DNA of 64,000 nucleotides from Enoplosus armatus (GCF_043641665.1 NC_092195.1:16087774-16151773); one strand, 5' to 3'; positions 26,149 through 37,957 are shown, counted from the first letter of the stretch. Notes: generated by a model not told the origin, from the letters alone. Translations and numbers: made by a program.

Positions 26149-28647
26149 CTGAGAGAGACAGAGACAGAAAGAGAAGATAACTATCAGTGCTGAGAAAGTC
26201 AAATCAAAGTTTACTGTGTGTACTCATGGAGAGTGAGACCTTAAATGTGTCCTAAAGAAAGCATTCATGAGCCGAGCCGCCTCCTTTTAGTCTAAGATGA
26301 ATTGTGTCTTATCTTGTGCAATCAATTACGACACAGTGTTCATTTTAGCAACCGTATCTGCTATTGCTGCAACACATTTCAATACTAAAGCAATTCCCCA
26401 AACAAATGATCAAAATTGAGATTGAATGTGATGAAACAGTGACAGCTATTACAGCTGAATGTTGAAACCGATACTTCATGTCAACAGGAAAACCCCTTAC
26501 ATTAATCTCAAGAGATACAAAGTCAATAATTTCCTGTGGTTCATTTCACCCCTTCTAATGTTAAAAGTTAGCGTTCCATTGAGGGGATATTAAGGCTCTG
26601 ATCCTTGATTGGTGCACGGAGCCATGTTGTCCCAAGCGTGGCTGATTCGACATGGTCTGTATTCCAATCAGTCACTGCCGCCTGGGGCAGGAAGAAGCTG
26701 ATGCTATTGGTTCCATTAACAGTCTGGCAAATGAATCCAGTGGGGAAAAACAAACAACAACCAGTCCAGCATGGCTAGAACTAAATCCTGTTTCTGCTCC
26801 TGAACTGGCTGATAAATCTCATCGCAACACTTCAACAGCAACACAGGCGAACACCTAGCCAAAAGGCGTTTTTAGGAGTTTTAGGAATGGAATCACTTTT
26901 GTAGCTGATTTTATTTGTAGGGTTTCTGATGAAAGATCAAGTTAGGATTGTAATGTCAATATGTAAGAAGTTCTGTTCTTTTCTGACAAATGAACAGCAT
27001 ATTTGGTGTCTTAAACTTTAAGTCCATGTGGGTTGAGCGCTAAAATGTCAGATATCCTCGCAGGGCCGTGATACGTACTATACAGTCCTGAATAAGGACT
27101 AGACGGACCACAAAAAGACAAAGGCAGAAATATTGAAGGTTAAACTTCATGTGAAGGACACATTGTAAACCAATAGGTCTAACATCAAAGGAATTCTGAA
27201 TAAAATCCACCCAGACTGTATTAAAAATTGCCCCCCTCCCTCCAGCTTTGACCCTGTCTCTCCTCACTAATGCTCCTAACTCGCCACATGGGCTTATTTC
27301 ACTCTCCCTCCCAATTATGCCTGTATGAGGTTCTTTATAGCTTCCTAATCTCTTTAAGGTCTCTCCTGGTGCTACAATCTGCCCTCTGCTCCACTTTAGG
27401 TTTCCACATGTTGACTGGCCCCCCGGCCCCATGGGTAAAGATCATGGCACGCACCCAGCTGCTGAGCTCCAAGAAGCCGTAGCACTATGCAGAGCGAATA
27501 AAGGAAAATTAGATTATGGGCAATTATTTTTTATAGAAGTCATACGGGAGATGAAGAGTAATGGTTATAATCTAGAAGAAGGGTAAAGAGAACGAGGCAG
27601 AGAAGGCAACAAAGGAGAGATGAGACTCAGTATAGCATATATATATTTACATTTTCGAAGGCCTTATTCAAAGACCTATACTTGCAATAATTTTTTTTCT
27701 AATCACAATCCAAGAACAAAATGCAAAAGATGAAACGAGACTATCAATAGGAGAGATGTGAGCTGAGTTCTCGTCTAGCTGAGACTGTCCCGATTTGTCC
27801 TTGTTGATGTTGTTTCTGCATATTGCCAAGACCAGATGGATATCACAACAAAGTAAAAGTGAGGTGCCAATCAGTGTTTGCCTCAGACACGCAGGGAAAG
27901 AGAGACGGCACCACAGAGTGCAGTCATTTTGAGTCTGATCATTTCCTTTCCACCCTCTTTCATGTAATCAAAGCGAGCAACACACACTTGAAGCACCCAC
28001 AATGCTGTGAACTCTACAAGGTCCCACCGAGGGACGCAGATGTAGTTTATTAAAAGTCATTACTTTGAGAAGTGAATCAGGTGGGAGACGTTAGGAAAAT
28101 ATTTCCAAGATTTCCAAGACTTAGCTATTTACCAGAAATATGCTGATATCTTGTAAGATATAAGAATTTCAGAAAGATTAGATGGCAAACTAAATAAACA
28201 TTTATTGGTGGAGCATCCAACTGAAAGGCTACTTTCTTCATGGGCTGAAATATCAAAGGAATAGTTCCACATTTTGGGAAATAAGCTTTCTTGTTGAGAG
28301 TTAGATAAGAAGATTGATACCACTCTCTGTACAATATATATATATGAAACTAAAGCAGAGAGATGGTTAGCCTAGCTTAGCATAAAGACTGGAAACAGAG
28401 GGAACAGCTTACTCTGTCCGAAGGTAATAAAATCTGCCTAGCAGCACCTCTAAAGTTTACTAATTAACATGTGACGGAAAATCTGCTATACCATCCAACC
28501 AATGTCCAAATATATGAATATATCTCATTTAAAACACAAACTGGAGTCAGATGAATAGTACATACTGTATATGTTCCTCTGTGTATTTAAGTAATTTTCC
28601 AAAGGAGATTTGGTTTGATGTCTGTTGCGATTTATTGTGACACATAC
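26149..28647 (-). other. sdc2: sdc2 intron 4
   Basis: This intron of about 2.5 kb has donor gtatgt and acceptor ctctctctcag, preceded in the sense strand by a tctctgtctctctc pyrimidine tract. It holds a partial copy of the palindromic 'gcttagcataaagactgg' element at 28230-28480. An open frame at 27040-27432 (minus, 130 codons) shows no recognisable domain and is treated as chance. Nothing else was recognised. Confidence 0.9.
28230..28480 (+). repeat. family A element, left arm only
   Basis: It contains acattttgggaaataagctt, gagagttagataagaagatt, cttagcataaagactggaaa and gcagcacctctaaagtttac in the same order as the left arm of the complete copy 0.7 kb away. The right arm is missing. It lies in sdc2 intron 4. 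Confidence 0.75.
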
Positions 28648-28777
28648 CTGCCAACACCTCTGTCCTCTGGAAGAGGTTTTCAGTGCGGACTTCAATGGCC
28701 TCCTGGGGTGAGCCGGGGGCGCTAGTCGTACTGGTCATCTGGTTCCTCTGCATGTCCTCTGTAACTGGCACTGGTGC
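28648..28777 (-). CDS. sdc2: syndecan-2 exon 4 (distal ectodomain and juxtamembrane)
   Basis: This 130-nt exon enters in phase 0 and leaves in phase 1. The acceptor is ttctcatgcAG and the donor is TTGGCAG/gtatgt. It starts APVPVTEDMQRNQM and ends ENLFQRTEVLA, with the first base of the next Ala codon. The RTEVLA tail directly before the membrane segment is a hallmark of vertebrate syndecans (K/QRTEVLAA), and the preceding SLF/NLF is typical of syndecan-2. The juxtamembrane region is where syndecan ectodomains are commonly shed by metalloproteases (family knowledge). Copies of a dispersed palindromic element lie close by on both sides, at about 28230-28480 in intron 4 and 28953-29510 in intron 3. 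Confidence 0.95.
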
Positions 28778-30373
28778 CTGCATGAGAAGAAAGACAGGAG
28801 GGGGAAGTGGAGAGATTAAGGTTGCTTTATTGACAGCTGACTTTCTCATTCTGTCCTCCAATATTCCTTGTCTGTGTCTAGAGGTCTTGGGTTCATTCGG
28901 GTGTTCTGGCATAATCCCTAAATACCTCGCTGGTACAATCACGCTGATAGCTTGACATTTTGGGAAATGTGCTTAGTTGCTTTCTTGCTGAGAGTTAGAT
29001 GAGAAGATTGATAACACTCACATATCTGTCTGTATAATAAGAAATTGCAGCCAGCTGCCGATTATCTTAGCTTAGCATAAAGATTGGAAACGGGGAAACC
29101 TGGCTCGGTCCAAAGGTAACAACATCTGCCTACCAGCCCCTCTAAAGTTCACTTATTAACACTTTGTATCTCGTTTGTTTAATCTGTGCAAACACTGATG
29201 TGTAAAAATTACAGTTTGTGGTTTGACAAGGGTTTATGTGGGGGAGACTTGAGGAAGTCACTGCACCTGGCCAATAAATAGTCCCACAACAAACAAAATA
29301 TAAACAACCGAGATATAATGTGTCAAATTAGTGAGCTTTAGAGGTGCTGGTAGGTGGATTTTATTACTTTTTGACAGAGCTAGGTTAGCTGTTAGCTGAA
29401 GCTTTAGCTTCATATTCAACTTACAGACATGCGACGGATATCAATCTTCTAATCTCTTGGCAAGTAAATAAGTACATTTAAAAAAATGCTTAACTATTCC
29501 TTCAACAAAAAAGTGAGCATTTCACTGGTCCACTTAGCAAGAAAGTCTGATGGGGACCAAAATGGAACCTGGCCAGTGAAACCTATAGAGGCAGGCCAGA
29601 GAAGAAAATGGAACAAATCCAGATTGCCTAAAAAGATTAGAGCAAAACTAAAGAAAAGTAGGTAATGAAAACCGAGCCAGTGACCCCAAGGTTTTTCCGG
29701 GAGTTTAGGAAAAGAAGTATCTGGAATGGATCCGGGCCCATGTATCCTATGCTTTTTCCAATAACACTAGAGAAGGATGCAAAGGACCAAAATGGATCTG
29801 AGCCAGTGCATTTGGCTAAAGGAGTAGTGACAGAGGCAAGAGAGAAAAAAATGGAACAGGGCCAGGTAGGCTTGGCTTAGGAGGTTGAGACCTGGACGAC
29901 TAATCCCAAACAGATGTAGGATCCAGTTCAGTACAGTAAGAGTGCAACACAGAAGTGAGATCTAGGATGGTTCCAGAATATGTGATTATTATCCGAGAGA
30001 GATGTAATCCTCCATAATTTGCAATGGAGCGAAAACATTGAAAACTGACGTGAGCACTTGATCTTTATCCTGAAAGCAACCTCACGGCTCCTGGTATTAC
30101 AGGGGATTTGATGGTATACTGGGTCAGCTAAAGACATACTGAGGTACTGTGTCACTCTCTGTTGAGTCAGGACAGTTACAAATGAGTCACCATGATTATA
30201 AATGACTTTAAAATGTATTGGTCACAATTGTTAAACGTGAACTTTAACAAAAATGTTTATGTAATGGATTGTGCAAAGAAAATGAATATCATCCGATTTA
30301 TCATAATTTTTTTAACTCTCAAATATCAAAATCAGCCTCAAAAATCCCGTATCGGTTGGGGTGTACTTCTTAC
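28778..30373 (-). other. sdc2: sdc2 intron 3
   Basis: This intron of about 1.6 kb has donor gtaaga and acceptor catgcag. About a third of it is a complete palindromic repeat (28953-29510). The rest contains a degenerate local repetition of 'aaaatggaacctggccag' and 'caaaatggatctgagccagtg' type phrases between about 29550 and 29870. No coding signal was seen. Confidence 0.9.
28953..29510. repeat. complete palindromic non-autonomous element (family A)
   Basis: The left arm (about 28953-29190) begins cattttgggaaatgtgcttag and includes gagagttagatgagaagatt, cttagcataaagattgg and ctaccagcccctctaaagtt. The right arm (about 29300-29510) carries the reverse complements: gagctttagaggtgctggta, the aatcttctaatctcttggca end and a poorly matching terminus. 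A unique centre of roughly 110 bp lies between them. The organisation is that of a fold-back or MITE-like element. The family is abundant in percomorph genomes (from memory). No transposase frame is present. Confidence 0.8.
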
Positions 30374-30546
30374 CTCTGTTCTGAGTGGTTTCCTGGGCGT
30401 GCTGTCCCTGGCCCTTTCTCTGACCGTGGCTGTCTCCACCCTGGGGGTGAAATCTTTGGTAGAGTCCTGGGTGGGCTCTGCTGCATTGGGCTCAATATAA
30501 ACCACACTGACAGTCACTGTTTCCTCCAACACTTCTTCACCTCCAC
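30374..30546 (-). CDS. sdc2: syndecan-2 exon 3 (variable ectodomain)
   Basis: This 173-nt exon enters in phase 1 and leaves in phase 0. The acceptor is cctcttcctcgcAG and the donor is ACAGAG/gtaaga. It encodes 57 whole codons plus a split Gly: GGEEVLEETVTVSVVYIEPN, then a Thr/Pro/Glu/Arg-rich stretch containing DFTPRVETATV and DSTPRKPLRTE. No folded domain is visible, which is normal for syndecan ectodomains; these are disordered and diverge quickly outside the attachment sites. Assignment rests on position between exons 2 and 4, matching reading phase, good splice sites and a loose match of the PRVETATV stretch to the mammalian PKVETTTL region. On its own the sequence would not identify a syndecan. 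Confidence 0.88.
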
Positions 30547-31358
30547 CTGCGAGGAAGAGGGCGAGGTAAATAATGTCTCTCTATTAAAGGGCATAAAATG
30601 TTTGCTCGGTAAATCTAGTAGTACAGCACATGTATAGGGACAATACTTTGCTAAATGTAAAAATGCAGTAAAAATGTAAATGTGTAGTATGTTGTATGTA
30701 TGTGCAAATAGGCAAAACATGGTCATGCATGTTCTCAATATTTTATGCCCACAGTCACATAGTTTGTCTTACTTAACTTCACACTCTGTGGATTTATTTT
30801 GAATGTATTATTTACAGCTTAAATCTCCTATAGAACACAGAGTGGCAGAGCAGAGTAATAGGGCATATATAGAGTATTGGAAAGGATATCGATCACTGTC
30901 CTGTCTCCTCTCACCTAGCACAACCTTCTCTCACTGCAGTTATACAACTCTCTCAGAAAGAAGAGTTACTTTCGACAAAGGAATGAGCATTGCAAAGATG
31001 CTCAAAGCAAGTAGAGCAGATGTGCTAATAAAAAAAAAAAAGACATGCGAAATTTGCACACTTGCCCACGGCAGTCTGGGTGACAAGGCAATCTCAATTG
31101 AAATCGAGTGAGAGAAAAAGAGAGGCGGTGAAAGAAAGAATAGACCAAGAGAGGAAGACAGAGGAGGGAGGAAGTGATGGCACAACTTTAGTCTGCCAGT
31201 GAAAGATGGAAAAACTTAGCGTTCATAAAATGTACCTGCAGCAGACTTGAAAATGAATGTCATCACGCTTCTGGGTAATTGCCTGCTGAGCTTGCAAGTT
31301 TGCGTGTGTGTGTCTTTACCCAAGTCTGTGATTGTGCGTGTGTGTAAATGTATCTTAC
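30547..31358 (-). other. sdc2: sdc2 intron 2
   Basis: This intron of about 0.8 kb has donor gtaaga and acceptor tcctcgcag. It contains an A run near 31029-31041, a purine-rich stretch at about 31105-31175 and a short TG-rich stretch near 31302-31345. Nothing else was recognised. Confidence 0.88.
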
Positions 31359-31473
31359 CTGAGCCAGACCCTGAGTTGAAGTCATCATCATCTTCAGGGT
31401 AGAAACCTCCTGAGCCTGTGTCATCCAGGTACAAGTCATCAGCCTGAGAGGAAGTCTTGGCTGCTTCTGTTAT
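31359..31473 (-). CDS. sdc2: syndecan-2 exon 2 (glycosaminoglycan attachment region)
   Basis: This coding exon gives the N-terminal part of the mature ectodomain, beginning ITEAAKTSSQ. The segment DLYLDDTGSGGFYPEDDDDF is followed by NSGSGSG. Ser-Gly pairs next to acidic residues are heparan sulfate attachment sites in syndecans; here one is in DDTGSGG and three are in the SGSGSG run completed by exon 3. The arrangement matches the mammalian SDC2 segment around YLDNSS and IDDDDYASASGSG (recalled from memory). The acceptor reads ttttgcAG and the donor reads TCAG/gtaaga. The exon is 115 nt, entering in phase 0 and leaving in phase 1, which fits a signal-peptide exon 1 ending on a whole codon. 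That exon was not found. The next exon starts at 30546. Confidence 0.93.
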
Positions 31474-32007
31474 CTGCAAAACAACAAGATAACGAGGTGT
31501 TGAGGACTCTTGTCGGTTTCATTACACATGTCTATTTATAGAAGTCCATGTGAAAGTTTTCGTTCTGTACCACATCACAGTAACAAAGTTAAGACCTTCG
31601 ACTGTTTCCACACAAGCAGTGTTTCAGTATTCTACCACAGACAGCTAATATGAATCAAGTTTTTCTTCTGGCCTTTAAATCATTAATTGCAACCTCTTTG
31701 CTTTGAGACCAACACTTCAGTTGGTGATTATTTCTTTACTTGGCAAACATAAAATCCTCTTGGGTGGCAAATCAAAACTCATATCATTAGTACATTTTTA
31801 ATAGCACAAGTCTTTGCTGAATCTGCCATTCAGAAATCTCTGAGAACAATCTGTCTCTAGTATCTGCTATAAAGCAGGAATTACAGCACAGTGTGGACAC
31901 AAACCTTCAGCTGAGTGTATGTCTTAGAAATGGCTAGTATCAACAGATCACAGAGTGTTTTACGTCTGAGTTGTAAGAGCTTCCTTTCAAACAAGACTAA
32001 TAGTCGG

Positions 32008-32130
32008 TTCTGTGAGGCTGTGTAGGCACTTCGGTCCAGTTAATTAGCAATAAACCAACACGTTGAGGGATCACCAAAGTTATTACAATTCATCTTCAAG
32101 GGGGGCATGTACATCTGTACAAACTGTATT
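32008..32130 (+). repeat. family C fragment with internal deletion
   Basis: It starts ctgtgaggctgtgtaggcac, which corresponds to one end of the 18.3 kb copy in reverse. It then jumps to gcaataaaccaacacgttga and gggatcaccaaagttattac from the other part of the element, so the middle is missing. Confidence 0.55.
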
Positions 32131-32583
32131 GGCACACAGGTGACTGTCCAATCAGAACGAGTGGCCCCTCCCACAGCATCGTCGTCTAGACAACAAGCCT
32201 GAGTGGTGGGAATGTTTGTGTTCCGGCTTAACGGAGTGATTGGCTGAAAAGAGCACAGTTGCCTGTTTGTTTAAAAAGCACTTCCTCACACGGTGTGTAA
32301 GTTGAGATTTTAACGAGATATAAGATAAGAAAATTGAGTTTGCGGACCCACGTGTATGTTGGACACTTAAATATTGCAGCCATCATTGTTATAGTGGGTG
32401 TATGGTACACGTAACTCTTTATGTGTCGAGTGTGTGTGACTGGAATAGCTATAAACGCATCCATGGCAACATCTATTCAACTCCTATTCACCAATCTGTG
32501 GTCAGCTGTAGTGCCCCTTCTATACTGATAGTCCTGCTTTAGAAAAAAGACTACAAAAGAAAGACTCCACAATATATCACCCC

Positions 32584-32606
32584 TGTGTGTGTGTGTGTGT
32601 GTGTGT
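32584..32606. repeat. (TG)n microsatellite
   Basis: About 11 TG units in probable intron 1. Confidence 0.93.
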
Positions 32607-32824
32607 CTATTGCACCCATTAAGCTGGTTGCTACAGTTCCAGGTCTGCTCTGAGGATGTTGTGCTGATAAACCTGGGGCTGAATGAAGTTGAAATAGAGG
32701 AAATAATCAATTTGCTTGGCAGGAAATAAGTGTTTTTTTGTTAACGGTAAAGAATAGGCACGCTGTGAGAAAACTAAGAAAAGAGAAATTATCTCATTAC
32801 CTCATTAACGCCTGTTTTAGACAT

Positions 32825-33225
32825 TTCGATTAATGGTCGATAAATAATGTAAACTGTTTTATGTGAGTTTCAATATATGTTTTATGTATTTTATCATATT
32901 TTATGTATCTATCTATGTCCAAGTGTGTGCCTTCTGTGTTTTCTCCTGGCTGAAATTTCCCCTTAGGCCCAATAAAGTTACAGATAAACTTAATAAGAGT
33001 CAATTTCACAGAGATCAAAGTAGCATTTTCAGGTGTCTTGTTTTCGCCCACCAGCAGTCCAAAACCCAAATATATTCAGTTTATAGTGATATAAAATACA
33101 TAAAAGCAGCAAATCCTCACGTTTGAGAAGCTGGAACAAGCACGTTTTTGGGTAATTTTTCTTGATAAATGACCGAGATGACGAATTGATTATCGAAGTT
33201 GTTGCAGATTCATTTTCATTGCAAG
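32825..33225 (+). repeat. family B dispersed repeat, probably interrupted
   Basis: The element end (tttcgattaatggtcgataa) at 32825 is separated by about 150 bp of unrelated sequence from the body at 33000-33225. The body carries accagcagtccaaaacccaa, atatattcagtttatagtga and tcctcacgtttgagaagctg. Confidence 0.6.
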
Positions 33226-34124
33226 AACAGAGAACAGTCTTCTTTCAGTTACATCACTGCAGCTTTTGCAATTACACTAAATATTCTGATGTGAGTGTGT
33301 TCAGTTAGTGCTTTTAAGTCATTGTATATGCATATGCGTGTTTGTGTGGAGTCATGAAAGAGAGGCCTGGCACTCTCCATAACAAAGAAGCAGGGAGTAC
33401 ACACAGCTTACAACAGTGTGAAAGAGAAAGGAGACAGACAGAGGCGAGATGAAACAGAACAATATCTCCATCTCTCCTCTCTCAACTGGCTCTGACTTTT
33501 GGAAGAAAGGCCTTTCACCGCTGAGCCGCTTGATCAAAGAGAGAATTTGTTCAAAGCAACTTTATCTTAACCTTTCTTGCCTTTTTCTCCTCCAAACACA
33601 ACCCCCCCCCCCTCCACTGCAACAGCCTGGAAAACCAATTCATCTGTCCATGCGGTCCACAGGTCTTTATGCATTGGCGATAGTAGCACAATGAACCAAA
33701 AGGAGAAAGGCCACAGATCAAATGGTGACAAAGGGCACTAATGAGATAGAGGCCACACACACATGCATGCATGAGTGGACATGTTTTACAAATGTATGCA
33801 AGCATTCATTGATTCATTGATTATACATACACACACACACATTAGAGTGAGCAATTGAGCATATAACATGACACCCCACAGACATGCATGGAAGCGTGTG
33901 AAGAAATGCATGAAGAGCTAAAGTATTAACAATAAAGCTTGAACTCCCCTTGGGCTTATTAAACTTAGCTTATAATGCTAACACTTTCACCTGACTTGTT
34001 AAATGAATAAGTGGATGAATAATATGCACGGCGTGACGCACAAGCAGGTAGCTAATTATAGTTTTTTTCTTTCTTTATCCAGAGAGCCCTTAAGATACCA
34101 TGTAAGGCCTTCAAATTATAAGTA

Positions 34125-34350
34125 ATTCCATTATCAATTAATCTAGTGGTTATTTTCTCTCATTATTTAGTTTATAGAATGTTAGCATGGTCATTTCTTA
34201 AAATGTCTTGTTTTGTTCAATCTATAGTTCAAAACCCAAAGATATTCAGTTTGCTATCATGTAAGAGTAAGAAAACCAGAAAATATTCACATTATAGAAG
34301 CTGCAACCAGTGATTTACGTTTGCAAATCAGTCAAAGTAGTTGCTTATAA
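34125..34350 (+). repeat. family B dispersed repeat
   Basis: aaatgtcttgttttgttcaa, aacccaaagatattcagttt and ttcacattatagaagctgca occur in family order between degenerate attaatc ends. Confidence 0.65.
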
Positions 34351-34654
34351 TTAGCTCTGTACAATATCTTTGTTTTGCTTTTGATACAAAGTAGATCTGA
34401 AACATTCATACAACATAAATGCAAAATCCATTCATGTGCATGTATTTATGTTTATTTAGGGTTTACTGCATTTGTTGTCTCAGTACCTGTACTCCATGCT
34501 AGGGCAGACAACATCAGACTCTACTGAAAAGCACAACTCTCTGAAGCAAGCAAGAAAACGTCTTAGCAGAAAGGAAAATGGAAAAAAAAATTCAGAAAAC
34601 ATCACACAAAAAAGACTTGGTATCTATTGGACAGCAGTAAGAAATAGCTTGAAA

Positions 34655-34760
34655 TACTGGGAAATTATTATTTGCTGTCTTGCTGAAAATTAGGTTAATA
34701 TGAAAGTACAGATGGCAGCTGGTTAACTTAAGTTAGCATAAAGACTGTAAACTTTTCCTT
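34655..34760 (+). repeat. family A element, diverged fragment
   Basis: tactgggaaattattatttg, cttgctgaaaattaggttaa and gttagcataaagactgtaaa follow the left-arm order with many substitutions. Confidence 0.5.
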
Positions 34761-36389
34761 TAACAGTGACAATGAGGCCAAATCCAACCAAGAGTTATGT
34801 TACCTTTCGGATGAGCACTCAGGAACACAAGTGTACAGAGACCCTGTTTAATTCAGACTTGCAGTTACACAAGTCCGTTGACGTAATCTTCATGTTTCAA
34901 CAATTTGAACACAGTGTTTATGGATTAGAGAGGGTCAACTGTGCTGCAAGCACTGCAACACCAAATCAGTACAGATGTGAGAGAAGGAAATGGTCTGTTT
35001 GACCTCGATAAACTTCACTGACTTTATCTGACACATAGGGCCAGGGACAAACTAACAAGCATGTGTACACAATATAAACTCGATGAAGCTGGCTTTCTCT
35101 ATCACTAACACACACATATGCGTTTGCACAGACACAGCAGCCCCGATAAACTCTGCGCTTTTTATCAATCCAGTGACATTTACAGGTAGTCTCTGCCTCC
35201 GGCCCTTATCACAGGCTCGAAGCTGAACTAGACATCAATCCGCCGACAAGTAAAGCAGAGTGGACCCCGAAAACCAGTTAGCTGACAGATGCAGCCTTGC
35301 AGAAGTCCCACTTTTTATAAGGTTGCTTCACTAAGGCATGGCTGCTCAAGTATAAGGGGCAATTATTTGAAAAAATCCTGCAGTGTTACTTATCATTTCT
35401 TTTTGGCTGTGAATGTTAGGTCTCCCATGATGGAGAACAATTTCTGTGTCCCATCTATTATACAGCAAAAGTCTATGGACTCATCCCTCCTTAGAAAGCA
35501 AAACTGTGCTCTTCTCCTCACCATCTATGTCCTCATTCACTAAATCTGAAAGTGAATATGATATTAAAGTTTTGTGAACCCTTGAAAATAAAAACTTTAA
35601 GACCTGCAGTATTTTAGTACTGAATCTTAAGTAGTAAACCATTTTTATAGCAGCCAACAGTCAATGTAATATTATTACTGTAGTGAAGGGATCCTTTACA
35701 AAGCTTTCCGAAGGCTTACTGAGTTGCTGTTGTGATAGTAAGCCTAACTATTGTTGTATGTATTTAGTGAGGCGGGCATGCTGCTGAGTCTGTATGCTCA
35801 GTATGATATAATGACATTATCATATTCTCTAGTTTTGGAAAAAGAGGTGGCTCTCCTCTGTTTGTTTGCATATAAACCAAACTTTACCAGTGAAACAAGC
35901 ACATGGAAATCAATAATACTCAATCAAAGTCAATCAATCACAGCAATTGTAAATAACTAATCTTTGGTGCATGTTTTTATTTTGCCTCTGTGTTAACTCA
36001 TTTAAAAACAGCACTGCAGATTAATAGAAGCTAACAATACTTCACTATGACAACCAGAACTGAGAATTACGCACACATCAAAGACACACTCGCATTCAAT
36101 CCGTCTTTCTAAATGAGGCTTAACTTTCCGCTCGTCCTGGTCATTCTTCGAGCTCAAGCTGTGCACCTTGCAATCAGTGGGCTAAAAAAAAAAAAGACCA
36201 CGCTTCAGAAAGAAGAGGCCTTGGAGCACTGTAGCAGAGTAACAGTGAGTCAGTGGGCAATACAATATACATACAGAAAGGCAACATGTCGCCTTTGTGT
36301 GCAGCAACACAAACCCACAGAGAACTTTCTGGCGTTAAACGCAGTATCTAATATCAGCCTTCTGAAATAATGGCAGGAGCTGGCCATGG

Positions 36390-36424
36390 CAGGGCTATTG
36401 TCAGTGTGAATGACAATAGCCCTG
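36390..36424. repeat. perfect 14-bp hairpin, 7-nt loop
   Basis: cagggctattgtca at 36390-36403 and tgacaatagccctg at 36411-36424 are exact reverse complements around gtgtgaa. Confidence 0.85.
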
Positions 36425-36869
36425 TATGAAAAAACACAACATGCTCACTCATTTGAATGAATTCAAAGTTTGCCGCAATGCAATGTCATCCGCCAAGACG
36501 CTGCGTCGCAGTTTACCCGGCAATCGTCACAAGGAAACATTAAATGATTGTCACCGTGATAACAATTTCTGTGTTTGTAGTATTAAAAACTGTTGTGCAG
36601 TGTTTTGGTGTCTGATAAACATTCAAACTCATGGATCCACTAATCAAACTGGACTTTCTAGATCGCATTTCATGGTGTTACCAGTACCTGAAACAACACA
36701 CCTCCACTAACGCAGCTCCTTGCACTTAAACAGTCACATCACTGATCTTTTGAACCTTAAAGAGGGGCGATGAAACATTTGAAAGAAGAAATAAAATAAC
36801 CTTATACCTTATTATATAATAATCTTCCTCTTACCAATGAAATTAATAAGAAATAAAACAAACCTTTAC

Positions 36870-36930
36870 TCAATTCAATACACTCAGTGGTTTTGCTGCT
36901 ACAGCCTTACTTGGTCTGGTGGTTACTAAG
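36870..36930 (+). repeat. short dispersed repeat shared with 5000-5060
   Basis: Partner copy of the segment at 5000-5060, in the same orientation, sharing the core ggttttgctgctacag. Confidence 0.5.
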
Positions 36931-37479
36931 TCAAGTTGAGTCTGCATTGATTTGACTGACAATCAGTTTCATCAAAACATATTTCGGAGACCAAAGAGTT
37001 CCTGACTCTTAAGACTGATCGGCTTGTTGGAACTATCCGAGTCTTTTCATCATTAGGGTGGATAACTGGTAAAACCTACCCATGCACAGTCACTCAAGGA
37101 CACGTGGGTATTTTCACGCACAGACACACGAAGACAGCCTCATTTGGACACCTTAACGAGCAGAACCTACATAGTCTATCAAGCTTAGAGAGAGTGAAAG
37201 GCAAAGAGATGGAGGGACCGACATGGAAAGGACAAGTGAAAGCGTGCAAGAAGGAGGGCTTGCTGCTATAATGAGCTAGTAGCTAGCGATGTATGCCCGC
37301 TATTAGCTGTGAGAAGAGCTGCTGTTCGTAGCATCTCTGCCTGCTAAAGAACTAATAAGCCGGCGGGAGGGCAGCTTCCACACTGTCCGTCTGTCTGTGT
37401 CTTCCTGTTACTCTGGTCTGTTTGACCTGTAGACCCTGAGAAGACATGACGAGCTGCAGACCAAGATTTGACAAAACAG

Positions 37480-37605
37480 ATGACAGAGAGAAGAGGCTGG
37501 AGAAGCACGGACTGAGGAGAGGAGAGTGTGAGATAAAAGAGAGAGTGGGGGTGGACGGAAAAGGGGGAGAGGATGAGAAAAGAGAGAGGGAAGGAGGGGG
37601 AAATA
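37480..37605. repeat. polypurine tract
   Basis: About 125 bp dominated by GA and GGA runs, such as gaggagaggagagtgtgaga and aaaagggggagaggatgaga, with few pyrimidines. Confidence 0.75.
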
Positions 37606-37925
37606 ACCCACTGCTGCAGACAATCCTGTAGCCTGGAGGTTGCTCTGCTAAAAGCCTGTCAAAATCACCATGTCCATGCCTAGCGGGGCTTGAAAGGCAC
37701 TGGGTCTGTATGTGCTTACAGTATGTGTGTGTCGGGGTAATATTTGCAATTCTCTGTCTATAAGAGGTGGATGGAGGGGATAAGGGAATACATATGGAGG
37801 TCATCTGAACTAACCCTCAGCTCCTGACTTCCTACTGTTGACACACCGCTCTCACTTCTAACACAACAAATATTAGCTCAACTCCAAGTCTCGCCAGGTG
37901 AAATAGTGTTCCTCAAAGGAATGCA

Positions 37926-37926
37926 G

Positions 37927-37954
<28 letters not shown>
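37926..37954. repeat. (AC)n microsatellite
   Basis: About 14 AC units. Confidence 0.95.

Positions 37955-37957
<3 letters not shown>

Noticed and set aside
27040..27432. 130-codon minus-strand open frame in sdc2 intron 4
   Set aside because: It lies wholly within an intron, has no recognised domain, and has no matching splice structure.
37352..37804. 150-codon minus-strand Ser/Pro-rich frame
   Set aside because: It is the complement of a polypurine tract; low complexity only.
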